A stretch of DNA of 52,220 bases from Candidatus Poribacteria bacterium (GTDB lineage: Bacteria > Poribacteria > WGA-4E > JAJDTR01), in contig JAJDTR010000111.1 in NCBI GenBank assembly GCA_022827055.1, positions 1-52,220 on the forward strand, written 5' to 3'. The notes beneath the pieces were generated by a model. It was given only the letters and a program-made list of their open reading frames with translations, did not search any database and was not told the DNA's origin. The translations under genes were made by a program, and so were the position numbers. Shown one piece after another: positions 42,459-51,880 of this stretch; the first letter of the stretch is position 1; each line of letters starts with the position of its first letter.

Positions 42459-44480
42459 ATGATTACGCAATACGTATTACGCAGTAAAAGCCTCACGCCA
42501 TTACTGTTAATGATCCTCTGTACGTGCTGCGCTCTAACCACCTCCGTTCACGCCCAAGCCGTCCACATCCCCGACCCCAACCTCAGACAGGCTGTTAGCG
42601 AGGCGCTTAACCTGCCCGCCGGAGGTCCGATTACGGAGGCGGACATGCGTCAGTTAACGTCACTTAACACGGCGGCGCGTCAAATAACAGAGCTCACCGG
42701 CCTGGAGTATGCAACTAACCTGACCGACTTGCGCCTAGGCGAGAACCCGATTAGAGATATCAGCCCGTTGGCGCATCTCACACGACTCGCTATCTTGCGG
42801 CTTAACGACTGTTGGACGATTAACGATGTCACCCCGTTGGCAAATCTCACACAACTGCACGTGTTACATTTAGACCGTAACCTTATTGGCGATATCAATC
42901 CGCTTGCAGGTTTAACAAAATTGGAAGAGTTGGACCTTCGATACAATCGGATTATTGATGTGAGTCCACTTGCAAATCTCACACAACTCAACGTATTGCT
43001 CCTGAACAACAATCGAATTGTTGATATCAGTCCGCTTGCAAACCTGACACAACTCGCCCAATTGTGGCTGGAAAGCAATAAGATTAAAAATGTGCATCCG
43101 CTTGTATCTCTGACGCGCTTGGAAATTCTTCATATCCGGTGGAACAGCATCACGAACCATAGCCCGCTTGACGGATTGTCACTGACTGATTTTCGCTACG
43201 ACCAAGTGTGTGAAATGGAACCACTGCCGCTTCAACCACGATTAGCAAATCGAGATTACCCGAACGTTCCCGGCGGCAACTGGTTTTTCGGACAGGATTC
43301 ACGGATCGATTTAATGTTTGGCCCAGGCCTTTTCCAGATGTATCCGCTCGCCGACGGTCGGTTGATAGGCGACTTTGATCGCGGATTAAGGGAGCGGGAT
43401 GACTATATCTCGGCTAATCCGAATGCGGTGTTTTTAATGAGGCTTGGTCATATGAGGGTCGCTCTAATCGATTACTGGGGAAAGGAATTCCCGCATTGGG
43501 TTCGGGATTCCGCCGGGAACTTTGTCCTTGATGGGAGTGCGCCGCTGGTGGATTTTACACATCTTGAGGTGCAAGACATCATTGTGCAACAGGCTATCAA
43601 CGTTTCGAAATGCGGATTGTTCGACGGCATCATGTTCGATCATTGGCGGGATGAAGATAATTTGCTAGAGGGTTATGTCAGCCTTGAGGCACAACTTCAA
43701 GCGCGGTTAAACATCGTGCAGCGGATACGCGCGGCGACACGCCCAAACTTTCTTATCCAGGTCAACTCGAATTGGGCTATATTGCCGCACACGGGACCTT
43801 ACATCAACGGCCTGTGGATGGAAACGGGCATTCCGAACTGGGGCAAGACACCGGCGGAGCGCGAAGAAATAGTGACGGATGTCGAAAAAACGGTCGTTTG
43901 GGCCGAGGAGAATATGCGCGAACCTCGGATAAACGCGATTTTCGGGGAAGCGTTTCCCCCCGACGAACAACCGAGGGAGGCTAATTTTCAATGGGTTCGT
44001 TTGCTGACGACGTTAAGTCTAACTCATGCCGACGGGTATGCAATGATACTACACAATGGTCTTCCCAAGGGCGACGACCGGCATTGGTACGATTTCTGGG
44101 ATGCGGATTTAGGCCAACCGGTGGGGGAGAAGGGGCAACTGTATCAAGAGACAGAAGGGCTTTATATCCGGGAGTTTACGAATGGTTGGGCGGTTTATAA
44201 CCACAGCGGTTCGCCTCAGGTGATTACATTGCCGGAGGAGGTGCAAGGGGTAGCGAGTGATTTGGTGGGCACGGAGCACGCGGTGGCGAACCTTGACGGG
44301 GAGATGTATTTGCGGGTGAAACCGAAGAATCCGGCGGATGTCAACAGAGACGGAGTCGTGAATATTTTGGACTTGACCATAATTGCTCAGGCGTTTGGGA
44401 CGGATAGCTTGGAGGGGGATGTGAATGGAGATGGGGTGGTGAATGTGATTGATTTGGTGTTTGTGGCGAATCAATTCTGA
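42459..44480 (+). CDS. Secreted LRR / glycosidase-like barrel / dockerin protein (paralogue 2)
   Basis: A 673-residue protein with a signal peptide (LTPLLLMILCTCCALTTSVH, cut after HAQA). Leucine-rich repeats fill about 38-245, with units such as LTDLRLGENPIRDISPLAHL and LNVLLLNNNRIVDISPLANL. The barrel part has CGLFDGIMFDHWRDEDN, VDFTHLEVQDIIVQQ and HWYDFWDADLGQPVGEKGQL. The end is the dockerin pair DVNRDGVVNILDL and DVNGDGVVNVIDL plus VFVANQF. AGAGGG lies 8 nt before the ATG. Its LRR part is closest to paralogue 4, and DNA stretches of its last 300 bp are identical to that copy. It is presumably exported to the cell surface or beyond. Confidence 0.82.
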   Translation: MITQYVLRSKSLTPLLLMILCTCCALTTSVHAQAVHIPDPNLRQAVSEALNLPAGGPITEADMRQLTSLNTAARQITELTGLEYATNLTDLRLGENPIRDISPLAHLTRLAILRLNDCWTINDVTPLANLTQLHVLHLDRNLIGDINPLAGLTKLEELDLRYNRIIDVSPLANLTQLNVLLLNNNRIVDISPLANLTQLAQLWLESNKIKNVHPLVSLTRLEILHIRWNSITNHSPLDGLSLTDFRYDQVCEMEPLPLQPRLANRDYPNVPGGNWFFGQDSRIDLMFGPGLFQMYPLADGRLIGDFDRGLRERDDYISANPNAVFLMRLGHMRVALIDYWGKEFPHWVRDSAGNFVLDGSAPLVDFTHLEVQDIIVQQAINVSKCGLFDGIMFDHWRDEDNLLEGYVSLEAQLQARLNIVQRIRAATRPNFLIQVNSNWAILPHTGPYINGLWMETGIPNWGKTPAEREEIVTDVEKTVVWAEENMREPRINAIFGEAFPPDEQPREANFQWVRLLTTLSLTHADGYAMILHNGLPKGDDRHWYDFWDADLGQPVGEKGQLYQETEGLYIREFTNGWAVYNHSGSPQVITLPEEVQGVASDLVGTEHAVANLDGEMYLRVKPKNPADVNRDGVVNILDLTIIAQAFGTDSLEGDVNGDGVVNVIDLVFVANQF

Positions 44481-44711
44481 ATCAGGAATCTCTATCAAGA
44501 CTTTCTATCGCACTCGCTATCCACTCGTTTGATCCTTCCTTGTCCAGTCAGTTGATCGGATTACGCGGATTTGTATCGCACTCACTGTCCACTCGTTTGA
44601 TGTCCATTGATTGTACCCTACAACTACTCGTCAAAGATTCGGGGCAAGATGCCCCTCCTACGAGTTGGTTGATCGGATTAAACAGATTACACAGATAGGA
44701 GGGAGGAATTG

Positions 44712-46706
44712 ATGAATTTCGGACAGAAAATCGCACTGAGTCTTTTGCTCACTATCGTTTTGGGCAGTGTTGCGTTTGCGGAGGTTATTGAAATACCCGA
44801 CCCCAACCTCCGCGCCGCAATTCGCGAAGCTCTAGCGCTCCCCGCCGACGTTCGTGTTACACAGGACGCCATGCAGGATTTAACGGCCATCGTCGCTTCA
44901 AGCCGCCAGATACAAGAACTCACCGGCGTTGAATATGCCGTCAATCTACGAAAACTCCGACTTGCCGGCAACAGAATCACCGACCTCCGCCCAATCGCCG
45001 GGCTGACGAAGTTGAAGCTTCTCGACTTGTTTTCGAATCCAATATCAGACCTGACGCCGTTAGCCAATCTAGCCGCGCTAGAACTCCTGGGCCTTGGAGC
45101 GTGCCACATTGACGACATTGCGCCGCTTACCTCACTCGTCACACTATCCTCACTCGATCTGCGATTCAATGTAATCGACAATATCAGGCCCCTTGCCGGA
45201 CTTTCACGGTTAACCGAATTACTTCTGACCAACAATTTAATTACTGATGTCAGCCCCTTATCGAAACTCACTTCGCTTGAGCGTTTGGAACTCCACGGCA
45301 ACCGAATCGCTGACCATACTCCACTTGATGGATTATCTCTTGATCATTTTATCTACGATCAACAATGCGACTTCCCGCCGCTGCCGCTTCAGCCTCGTTT
45401 GGAAAACAGAACCTTTCCCTCGGTTTTTACGGCATGGGGCAGCATTGGCCACAGCACGGTTCTTAACCAGCCGCATCTGTCTGATCTGGAACAGTTGGCA
45501 CAACACGATTTACATGTCGGAGGACCGTCACTATTCCACGTTCACCTCGTACCTACGGCTAAAGGATGGGCTGTTCAAGGTGAGCTCGACCGTGGGGTAC
45601 AAACACGTGACGATTTTATCGCCATAAATCCCAATATGGTTTTTCTTTTGCAACTAGCGCTGCGGACCCGCACGAAAGGCGAGTTTCCCGACGATTCTCA
45701 TTACTGGATAAAGGACGCAAACGGCCAACCGGTTTCTCAAAAAGGGGGCACTTATTTATGGGATTTCACCAACCCTGATGTTCAAGACATCATTGTTGAG
45801 GAAGCTATAGCTGTTGCTAAGTGCGGATTATACGACGGGATTTTTTTCGATTGGTGGAACGATGACCACGCTATTCTGGCAGATTTTGACGGTGACTGGT
45901 CGCATAAGTTTCGCGGCAACGAAGTTGAGCAAGCCGCACGAGTTAATATCGTTCGACGCATCCGCGCCGCCACACGCCCGGACTTTTTAATAATGGGCAA
46001 TACCAATGAGCGGATACTCCCACGAACAGGAGCCTACGTCAACGGCGGGTTTATGGAAACCGGTATGCCTTTTGACCGAACAGGCGACGAACTTGAGGAG
46101 ACTGTCGACAGAGTTGAAAAGGCTCTACTTTGGCTCGAAAACAATCTGCGCGAACCCAGAATAAACGGGCTTCAAGCGCATATTCAACCTTCGGAGACCC
46201 CTGATAGCCCGTCAAGTCTTCGCTGGATGCGTGCCGCCACAGCTCTCAGCCTCACACATTCCGACGGCTACATACTTTTTAGGGCGGAGCAATACCATGG
46301 TCACTACTGGTACAACTTCTGGGACGCGAATCTCGGGCGCCCTGTTGGTCCCAAAGCTCAACTCTACGATGAAGATGTCCCAGGGCTTTACATCCGGGAA
46401 TACACGAACGGCTGGGCGGTCTACAACCATAGCGGCGCGCCGCAGGTGATTACGCTGCCGGAGGAGGTGCAGGGGGTTGCGAGCGGATTAGCCGGCACGG
46501 AGCACGCGCTGGCGAACCTTGATGGGGAGATGTATTTGCGGGTAACGCCGCCGAACCCCGCGGATGTCAACGGAGACGGCGTGGTGAATATCTTCGATCT
46601 CACGTTGGTGGCTCAGGCGTTCGGGAAAGATGGTTTGGAGGCAGATGTAAACGGGGACGGGGTTGTGAATGTGTTTGATTTGGTGTTTGTGGCAAACCAA
46701 TTCTGA
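44712..46706 (+). CDS. Secreted LRR / glycosidase-like barrel / dockerin protein (paralogue 3)
   Basis: ATG 44712 is chosen since GGAGGA is at 44702-44707; a TTG sits one codon earlier. The protein is 664 residues. Signal peptide LSLLLTIVLGSVAFA. LRRs are seen at about 60-205 (LRLAGNRITDLRPIAGLTKL, LLTNNLITDVSPLSKLTSL). Barrel motifs: YLWDFTNPDVQDIIVEEAI, CGLYDGIFFDWWNDDHA, FLIMGNTNERILPRTGAYV. The dockerin pair is DVNGDGVVNIFDL and DVNGDGVVNVFDL. The barrel has acidic residues where glycosidases place catalytic acids (DGIFFDWW), which is suggestive but unproved. It is followed after 42 bp by paralogue 4. Confidence 0.82.
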   Translation: MNFGQKIALSLLLTIVLGSVAFAEVIEIPDPNLRAAIREALALPADVRVTQDAMQDLTAIVASSRQIQELTGVEYAVNLRKLRLAGNRITDLRPIAGLTKLKLLDLFSNPISDLTPLANLAALELLGLGACHIDDIAPLTSLVTLSSLDLRFNVIDNIRPLAGLSRLTELLLTNNLITDVSPLSKLTSLERLELHGNRIADHTPLDGLSLDHFIYDQQCDFPPLPLQPRLENRTFPSVFTAWGSIGHSTVLNQPHLSDLEQLAQHDLHVGGPSLFHVHLVPTAKGWAVQGELDRGVQTRDDFIAINPNMVFLLQLALRTRTKGEFPDDSHYWIKDANGQPVSQKGGTYLWDFTNPDVQDIIVEEAIAVAKCGLYDGIFFDWWNDDHAILADFDGDWSHKFRGNEVEQAARVNIVRRIRAATRPDFLIMGNTNERILPRTGAYVNGGFMETGMPFDRTGDELEETVDRVEKALLWLENNLREPRINGLQAHIQPSETPDSPSSLRWMRAATALSLTHSDGYILFRAEQYHGHYWYNFWDANLGRPVGPKAQLYDEDVPGLYIREYTNGWAVYNHSGAPQVITLPEEVQGVASGLAGTEHALANLDGEMYLRVTPPNPADVNGDGVVNIFDLTLVAQAFGKDGLEADVNGDGVVNVFDLVFVANQF

Positions 46707-47649
46707 ATCACAGATTAAGCGGATTACGCGGATCTGTAGGTGAAATTGATGAAATTCCGATACACACTTATACTACATCTTTTGCTCTATGTCGCACTGT
46801 GCAGCACTGCGTTTGCCCAAAATGTTGAGATTCCCGACGCGAACTTGCGCAACGCAATCAGAGAGGCGCTTAACCTGCCCGCCGGAGTTCCCATTACGGA
46901 GGCGGATATGCGCCAGTTAACGACACTTAACGCCTCGGCGCGTGAAATCACTAATCTCACGGGACTGGAGTATGCCACCAACCTGACCGACTTGCGCCTA
47001 GGCGAGAACCCGATTAGAGATATCAGTCCGTTGGCGCATCTCGCACAACTCGCCATATTGCGGCTTAACGACGTTTGGGGAATTAGCGATATTAGCGCGT
47101 TGGCGCATCTCACACAACTGAACCGATTAGACTTAGACCGCAACTTCATTGTCGATATCCGTCCGCTCGCAGGCTTAACGGCGTTGATCTCGTTAGATCT
47201 TCGCTTCAATCAAATCGAAGACGTCAGTCCGCTTGCAAACCTGACGCAACTCACGCAATTGCTTTTGAACAACAATCAGATTGAGGATGTGCGCCCGCTT
47301 GCAAATCTAACGCAGTTGGAGGTTCTCCACATCCAGTGGAACAGCATTGCGGATCATAGCCCGCTTGACGTATTGTCCCTGACAGATCTTCGGTACGATC
47401 AAACATGTGACATGCCGCCACTGCCGCTTGCATTACGCATTAAGAATCGAACCTATCCATCGATAGTTGCTCGCTGGGGGCCTCGTAATCCCGAACTTCA
47501 TGATTTATGGTTCGACGCCCTCCCACATGGCCTTAGCTTCCAAGAAACATCCCACGGCGCTGCCATAGTGGGGACGGTTAACCGCGCCATTCAAAGCCGC
47601 GACGAATACCTTACCACTAATCCCAATATGGTGTTTCTCATTAGTATTC

Positions 47650-49549
47650 CTTACCATCCGCATTATTTGAAGTTGAAAAGTTGAATTTTGTCGTTGAGTA
47701 TAGGTATGACAACTCAACCTACCTCTTTGAATGAAATTCAGATAGAAAGACTTGATGATATTCCGTTGTTGATTGGCTTGCAGCAGCGTCTTGGACTTGA
47801 TACTGTCATAGATGATGTCATGCCGCGTCACTGGCTGCATCAAGGATTGTCGCTGGGTCAACTAGTTGTGGGCTGGAATGCCTACATTCTGTCAGAAGCC
47901 GACCACCGTAAAATTGCTGTTGAAGGGTGGGGCGTCGAGCATCAAGCGATGCTGTCAGATTTGTTTGGCGTGCCAGTCCGTCGCACCGATTTCAGTGATG
48001 ATCGACTGAGTCAACTGCTCACGCAGTTAGCTGACGATGAAGCCTGGCGCTCCATTGAGCAAAAACTCTGGAGTAACAGTATCTCCGTTTATCAACTTGT
48101 ACCTGATCGAGTTCGACTGGATGCGACTCGTTTTAGTGGCTATCACACTCCTAACGATGATGGGTTGATGCAACACGGATACAACTCAAACACGCCGCAA
48201 CTCGCGCAAGTGAAGTTGATGGCTGCCAGTATTGACTGTGGGGCATCGGGACATCTGCTTTCGACCGAAGTAGTGTCGGGTGAAAAAGCGGACGACCGGT
48301 TGTATCTACCGACGATTGACAAGGTGCGTCAGATGACCGATGAGTCTGGGTTATTGTATATCGGCGACAGTAAAATGAGCGCCATTGAGATTCGCGCCGA
48401 ACTGGAACGAAAAAGGGATTTCTATTTGGTTCCGTTGGCGAAAGTCGGCGGTGTTCCGGCGCTTTATGAGCAATGCCTGCGGCTCATCGTTTGCGGTTCA
48501 CAGCCTGCGACATTAATTTACGCCTCCGATAATGAGAGCCAATCGCCGCAACTTATCGCGGCAGGGTATGAGACAACCCGCGATCAGGAAACTACTCTGG
48601 CTTCGGGAGAGACCATTACTTGGCAAGAACGCATCTTAGTGGTGCGTTCCTTATCCAAAGCCGAAAAGCAGTTCGCTACTTTAGAGCGAAACCTTCAACA
48701 AGCGACAGAGGAGATACTTGTCTTAACGCCAGAACCCGGACGTGGACGACAGCAGATTTGCACCACCGCCGAGTTGGACGCAAAGGTTGAAGCCATAAAA
48801 GTGACGTATCAAGTCGGTGAGTATCTGCACTACACTGCCGAATGCGAAGAATCGGTGAAAACGCGTTACATCGGTCGCGGACGCGGGAGCGCCAATCGCC
48901 AAAAGAAGGAAATCCGCAGTGTTCGCTATCAAATCACACAGGTGATTCGAGATGAGCAGGCGATTCGGCAAGCCTACTGTCAGATGGGGTGGCAATTGTA
49001 CGCCACCAATCAACTCCAAGCGCATCTACCGCTTGATGAAGCCATCCGACTTTATCGTGCCGCGCCGCGCATCGAACGCCATTTTCACCTGTTTAAATCC
49101 GCTCCGATAGGGATTTCACCGTTTTATGTAAGAAACGATGACCAGATTAAAGGGCAGGCTCGACTGCTTTCGCTGTGTGTCCGACTTTTGACCTTGATTG
49201 AAATAGTCTGCCGACGTCATCTCAAAGCGCACGGTCAAACTTTGCCAGGACTGTACCTCGACAACGCAAACCGTCGCACCGCCAAACCGACAGCAAAGCG
49301 ACTTTTACGCGCTTTCCGTGGTATCCATCGCGTGCGATTGCCAAATCAGGTCACATCTTACACCACCCCACTGACCGATTTACAACAACAGATTCTTTCG
49401 ATACTTTGTATCACCACATCAATTTACCAAGCTAGAGCGCCTGATTCACACCACTCGTGACCTTCGCACGAACGTGCGGACAAACTCTAGACTAAATCTG
49501 CTACATAATAATTAATTCAACTTTTGCTCATCTGATAATGCGGATGATA
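47650..49549 (+). mobile_element. IS1634/IS4-like insertion sequence (about 1.9 kb)
   Basis: Direct repeats AGTATTC at 47643-47649 and 49550-49556 are the target duplication. Inverted ends share ATCCGCATTAT and AAAAGTTGAATT at both termini (left 47652-47689, right 49514-49549). The left boundary is uncertain by 2 bp. It carries one transposase gene and inserted in paralogue 4. Confidence 0.88.
47706..49460 (+). CDS. IS1634/IS4-like DDE transposase
   Basis: 584 residues from ATG 47706 (a TTG at 47688 would add six residues). The N-terminal part (LDDIPLLIGLQQRLGLDTVI ... HWLHQGLSLGQLVVGW) fits the DUF4277-type domain of IS1634 transposases. Counting from the upstream TTG, the catalytic residues are D145 in VRLDATRFSGYH, D227 in LYIGDSKMSA and E463 in IERHFHLFK. 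All three are kept and the frame is open, so the element may be active. The segment DVVSGEKADD-like (EVVSGEKADDRLYLPTI) is also a family hallmark. Confidence 0.88.
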   Translation: MTTQPTSLNEIQIERLDDIPLLIGLQQRLGLDTVIDDVMPRHWLHQGLSLGQLVVGWNAYILSEADHRKIAVEGWGVEHQAMLSDLFGVPVRRTDFSDDRLSQLLTQLADDEAWRSIEQKLWSNSISVYQLVPDRVRLDATRFSGYHTPNDDGLMQHGYNSNTPQLAQVKLMAASIDCGASGHLLSTEVVSGEKADDRLYLPTIDKVRQMTDESGLLYIGDSKMSAIEIRAELERKRDFYLVPLAKVGGVPALYEQCLRLIVCGSQPATLIYASDNESQSPQLIAAGYETTRDQETTLASGETITWQERILVVRSLSKAEKQFATLERNLQQATEEILVLTPEPGRGRQQICTTAELDAKVEAIKVTYQVGEYLHYTAECEESVKTRYIGRGRGSANRQKKEIRSVRYQITQVIRDEQAIRQAYCQMGWQLYATNQLQAHLPLDEAIRLYRAAPRIERHFHLFKSAPIGISPFYVRNDDQIKGQARLLSLCVRLLTLIEIVCRRHLKAHGQTLPGLYLDNANRRTAKPTAKRLLRAFRGIHRVRLPNQVTSYTTPLTDLQQQILSILCITTSIYQARAPDSHHS

Positions 49550-50578
49550 AGTATTCAGATGCGAGAAGATTGGGAAGGCGCTTTTTCTGAAGACTGGCCA
49601 TATTGGATAAGAGATGCCAACGGTAACGTTGTTAGCCATTGGCCCGGCGCCAACTTGCTTGACTTTACCCATCCCCACATTCAGGACAGAATTGTACAAC
49701 AGGCTATTGCCGTGTCAAAGTGTGGTTTATTTGATGGAATTTTCTTCGACTATTGGCACGAGCGGATATCGGTGCTTGGAGGATTCCGAACATTGGAGGC
49801 CGAGCAACGTGCTCGAGATAACATCCTTCAACGCATACGCGCTAACACTCGTCCCAATTTTCTAATAATGGGCAATGTCAATGCCGAAATTATTCCTAGA
49901 ACTGCACCCTATGTCAATGGCGGCTTTATGGAAACGGGTATCCCGGGAATCGGAACCAGTGTCGATTTGGAGCGGGCCCTCAATGCCGCTGAAAACTCAT
50001 TATTCTGGCTCGAACACAACCTGCGCGAGCCGCGAATAAACGGGCTTGAAGGGTATAGTTTGCCAGGTGAAGTTTTCCATAGCCCGAACAATCGCCGCTG
50101 GATGCGCACGTTGACAACACTAAGCCTAACCCACTCCGACGGCTATGTATTGTATACCCCCAGCGTCGCATCCGATCACACCTGGCACGATTTCTGGGAT
50201 GCGGACTTGGGTCAGCCGGTGAGTGAAAAGAGGCAACTGTATCAAGAGACAGAAGGGCTTTATATCCGGGAGTTTACGAATGGTTGGGCGGTGTACAACC
50301 ACAGCGGCGAGACGCAGGTGATTACGTTGCCGGAGGAGGTGCAAGGGGTAGCGAGTGATTTGGTGGGCACGGAGCACGCGGTGGCGAACTTGGACGGGGA
50401 GATGTATTTGCGGGTGACGCCCGCTAACCCGGGAGACGTGAACGGGGACGGGGTGGTGAACATCTTTGATCTCACGTTGGTGGCTCAGGCGATTGGGACA
50501 GACGGGGCCGGTGGTGATGTGAACGGGGACGGGGTTGTGAATGTGTTTGATTTGGTGTTTGTGGCAAACCAATTCTGA

Positions 50579-50830
50579 ATCACAGATTACACGGATTAAA
50601 GATCTCTATCGCACGGGATTGGCTATCTACCTAAGTTTCCTATCGGCTTGGGATCTCTATCGCAGGAATTACTATCGCGCGCGCTTTCCGCTTGCTTGAT
50701 CTCCTTATTCAGTCGTTTGATCCCCGCCTACCGGGCAAGCGTTTTCAAAGGCTAGCGCTCCCGATGTGAGGTCGCGATTCGGAGATCGCTCCTACAGCAA
50801 TGAAGTGTCGGGTTTCGCTGCCCTTCAGAT
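50579..50830 (+). repeat. Repeat-filled spacer: family C copies and a family A repeat
   Basis: After the stop comes TCACAGATTACACGGATTAA, a phrase also seen after paralogues 1 and 3. Family C copies lie at about 50603-50722, and an inverted family A repeat at 50771-50795 (GTCGCGATTCGGAGATC ... CTAC). A cut-off REP start (GTCGGGTTTCGCTGCCC) is at 50806. Confidence 0.7.
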
Positions 50831-51880
50831 TTAGAGTTGGTAGGATACAGTCATTGATAGCAGGGGACCGACTTCAAAAGCATCGCCTTTGTCGAACAGG
50901 ACTCGGCTCTGGATTGGGAGCGTCGCGTTAAGTCGGATGGGCACGCCGAACCGCGGATCCGGCGACACGCCAAACTGTACGGCATTAAAGATCAAACCGG
51001 AGTTGATGTCCCGCATCCCATCCCAATGGGCGTAGGATTGGAAAAGTCCCAGATGGTTCGCGTGCAGTGCCAACCAATCCGCGAGTTGATACCGCAAACC
51101 GACGGTTTCGGTTATCTCCACGGAGCCGCGGTAGGTCTTGCCGTTCTCGTAGACCGGAAACTGCCCGTGTATTGACGCGTTGAGCGAGAGCCCGTCAGAC
51201 AACATCGTTTCATAGTGCAGCGCCGCCAACGGGTCGAATGTGCCGGTGCCGAACTGGAGGTGAAGGTGTTTGATGCCGGCGTCTCCCAGCTTGAACGGGT
51301 CCGCCTCTGTTGCACCGATTGGTGTACTGGTCCCGATCGACACCATCAAAAGATCGGGCGCGCGCAATAGGTTTGGGAGCCTGTGGGAAACGAGCAGGTG
51401 AGCGTCCGCAAATCCGCGGTACACCTCGTCGCGGTGGTGTATGTCTTGATTGCGCAGGATTGCCTCACGTTCCCCCAACGTCACGGGAGCAAGCTCGTCG
51501 ACGAAGGCGTCCTGATCCTTGATGTCGTAGGGCAGGCTTAACGCGATATCCCAATCAGCCGTGAGGCGATACACGACATCCAGTTGAAAGCGTACGACAT
51601 CCAAGGAAACGCGGTGGCGATGCAGCGGTACTTGAATCACGTCGCCTGTTGGAGAAAGCCCTCTTGTCTCCAGGTGTCCACCGTCGGCATCGAATCCCCG
51701 CAGTAGGTAGAGGGAAAATCGGAATTTGCTATCATCGGAAGTCGAACCGACTTCACCAATCCCGCTCCGCGGAATCACGGGATTACTTCACGCGCCTCAG
51801 GATTCTTGCGCGTGCGAGAGCGGTGATAAGATCAGGGAACTTGCCAAGAGTATGTTCAGGAACAGGTTAATTCTTCGCAT
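50831..51880 (-). pseudogene. Outer-membrane beta-barrel-like protein with two in-frame TGA codons after the signal peptide
   Basis: From ATG 51880 the minus strand reads MRRINLFLNILLASSLILSP LSHAQES, a clear signal peptide, then TGA, GGC GCG, TGA, and continues in the same frame as SNPVIPRSGIGEVGSTSDDS to the end VSYQL. The remaining 315 residues (GTG 51778 could start them) have alternating hydrophobic beta-strands, for example RFSLYLLRGFDADGG, VRFQLDVVYRL, LLMVSIGTSTPIGATEAD and VGLRYQLADWLALHANHLG. This suggests an outer-membrane barrel of about 14 strands. Without the signal peptide it could not be exported. The gene is either freshly broken, misread in sequencing, or translated by TGA readthrough. 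Family not recognised. Confidence 0.6.

Larger units (their letters stand above)
46749..50578 (+). pseudogene. LRR / barrel / dockerin protein (paralogue 4), split by an IS
   Basis: The 5' part (46749-47649) encodes a signal peptide, LRRs (LTDLRLGENPIRDISPLAHL and others) and the first barrel strand NPNMVFLIS. The 3' part (49550-50578) continues SIQMREDWEGAF, CGLFDGIFFDYWHE and the dockerin pair to VFVANQF. An IS sits exactly between them, and deleting it with one AGTATTC copy restores ATT-AGT-ATT-CAG-ATG in frame. The gene was therefore intact until recently. ATG 46749 gives the best signal peptide; a GTG lies three codons upstream. A secreted truncated LRR protein could still be made from the 5' half. 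Confidence 0.88.

Noticed and set aside
50831..51880. Genome-wide recoding of TGA
   Set aside because: Many confident genes end in TGA (ATPase, GH172, DUF6785-like, hydrolase neighbours) with normal C-termini, so TGA is a stop here; only the local case is odd.
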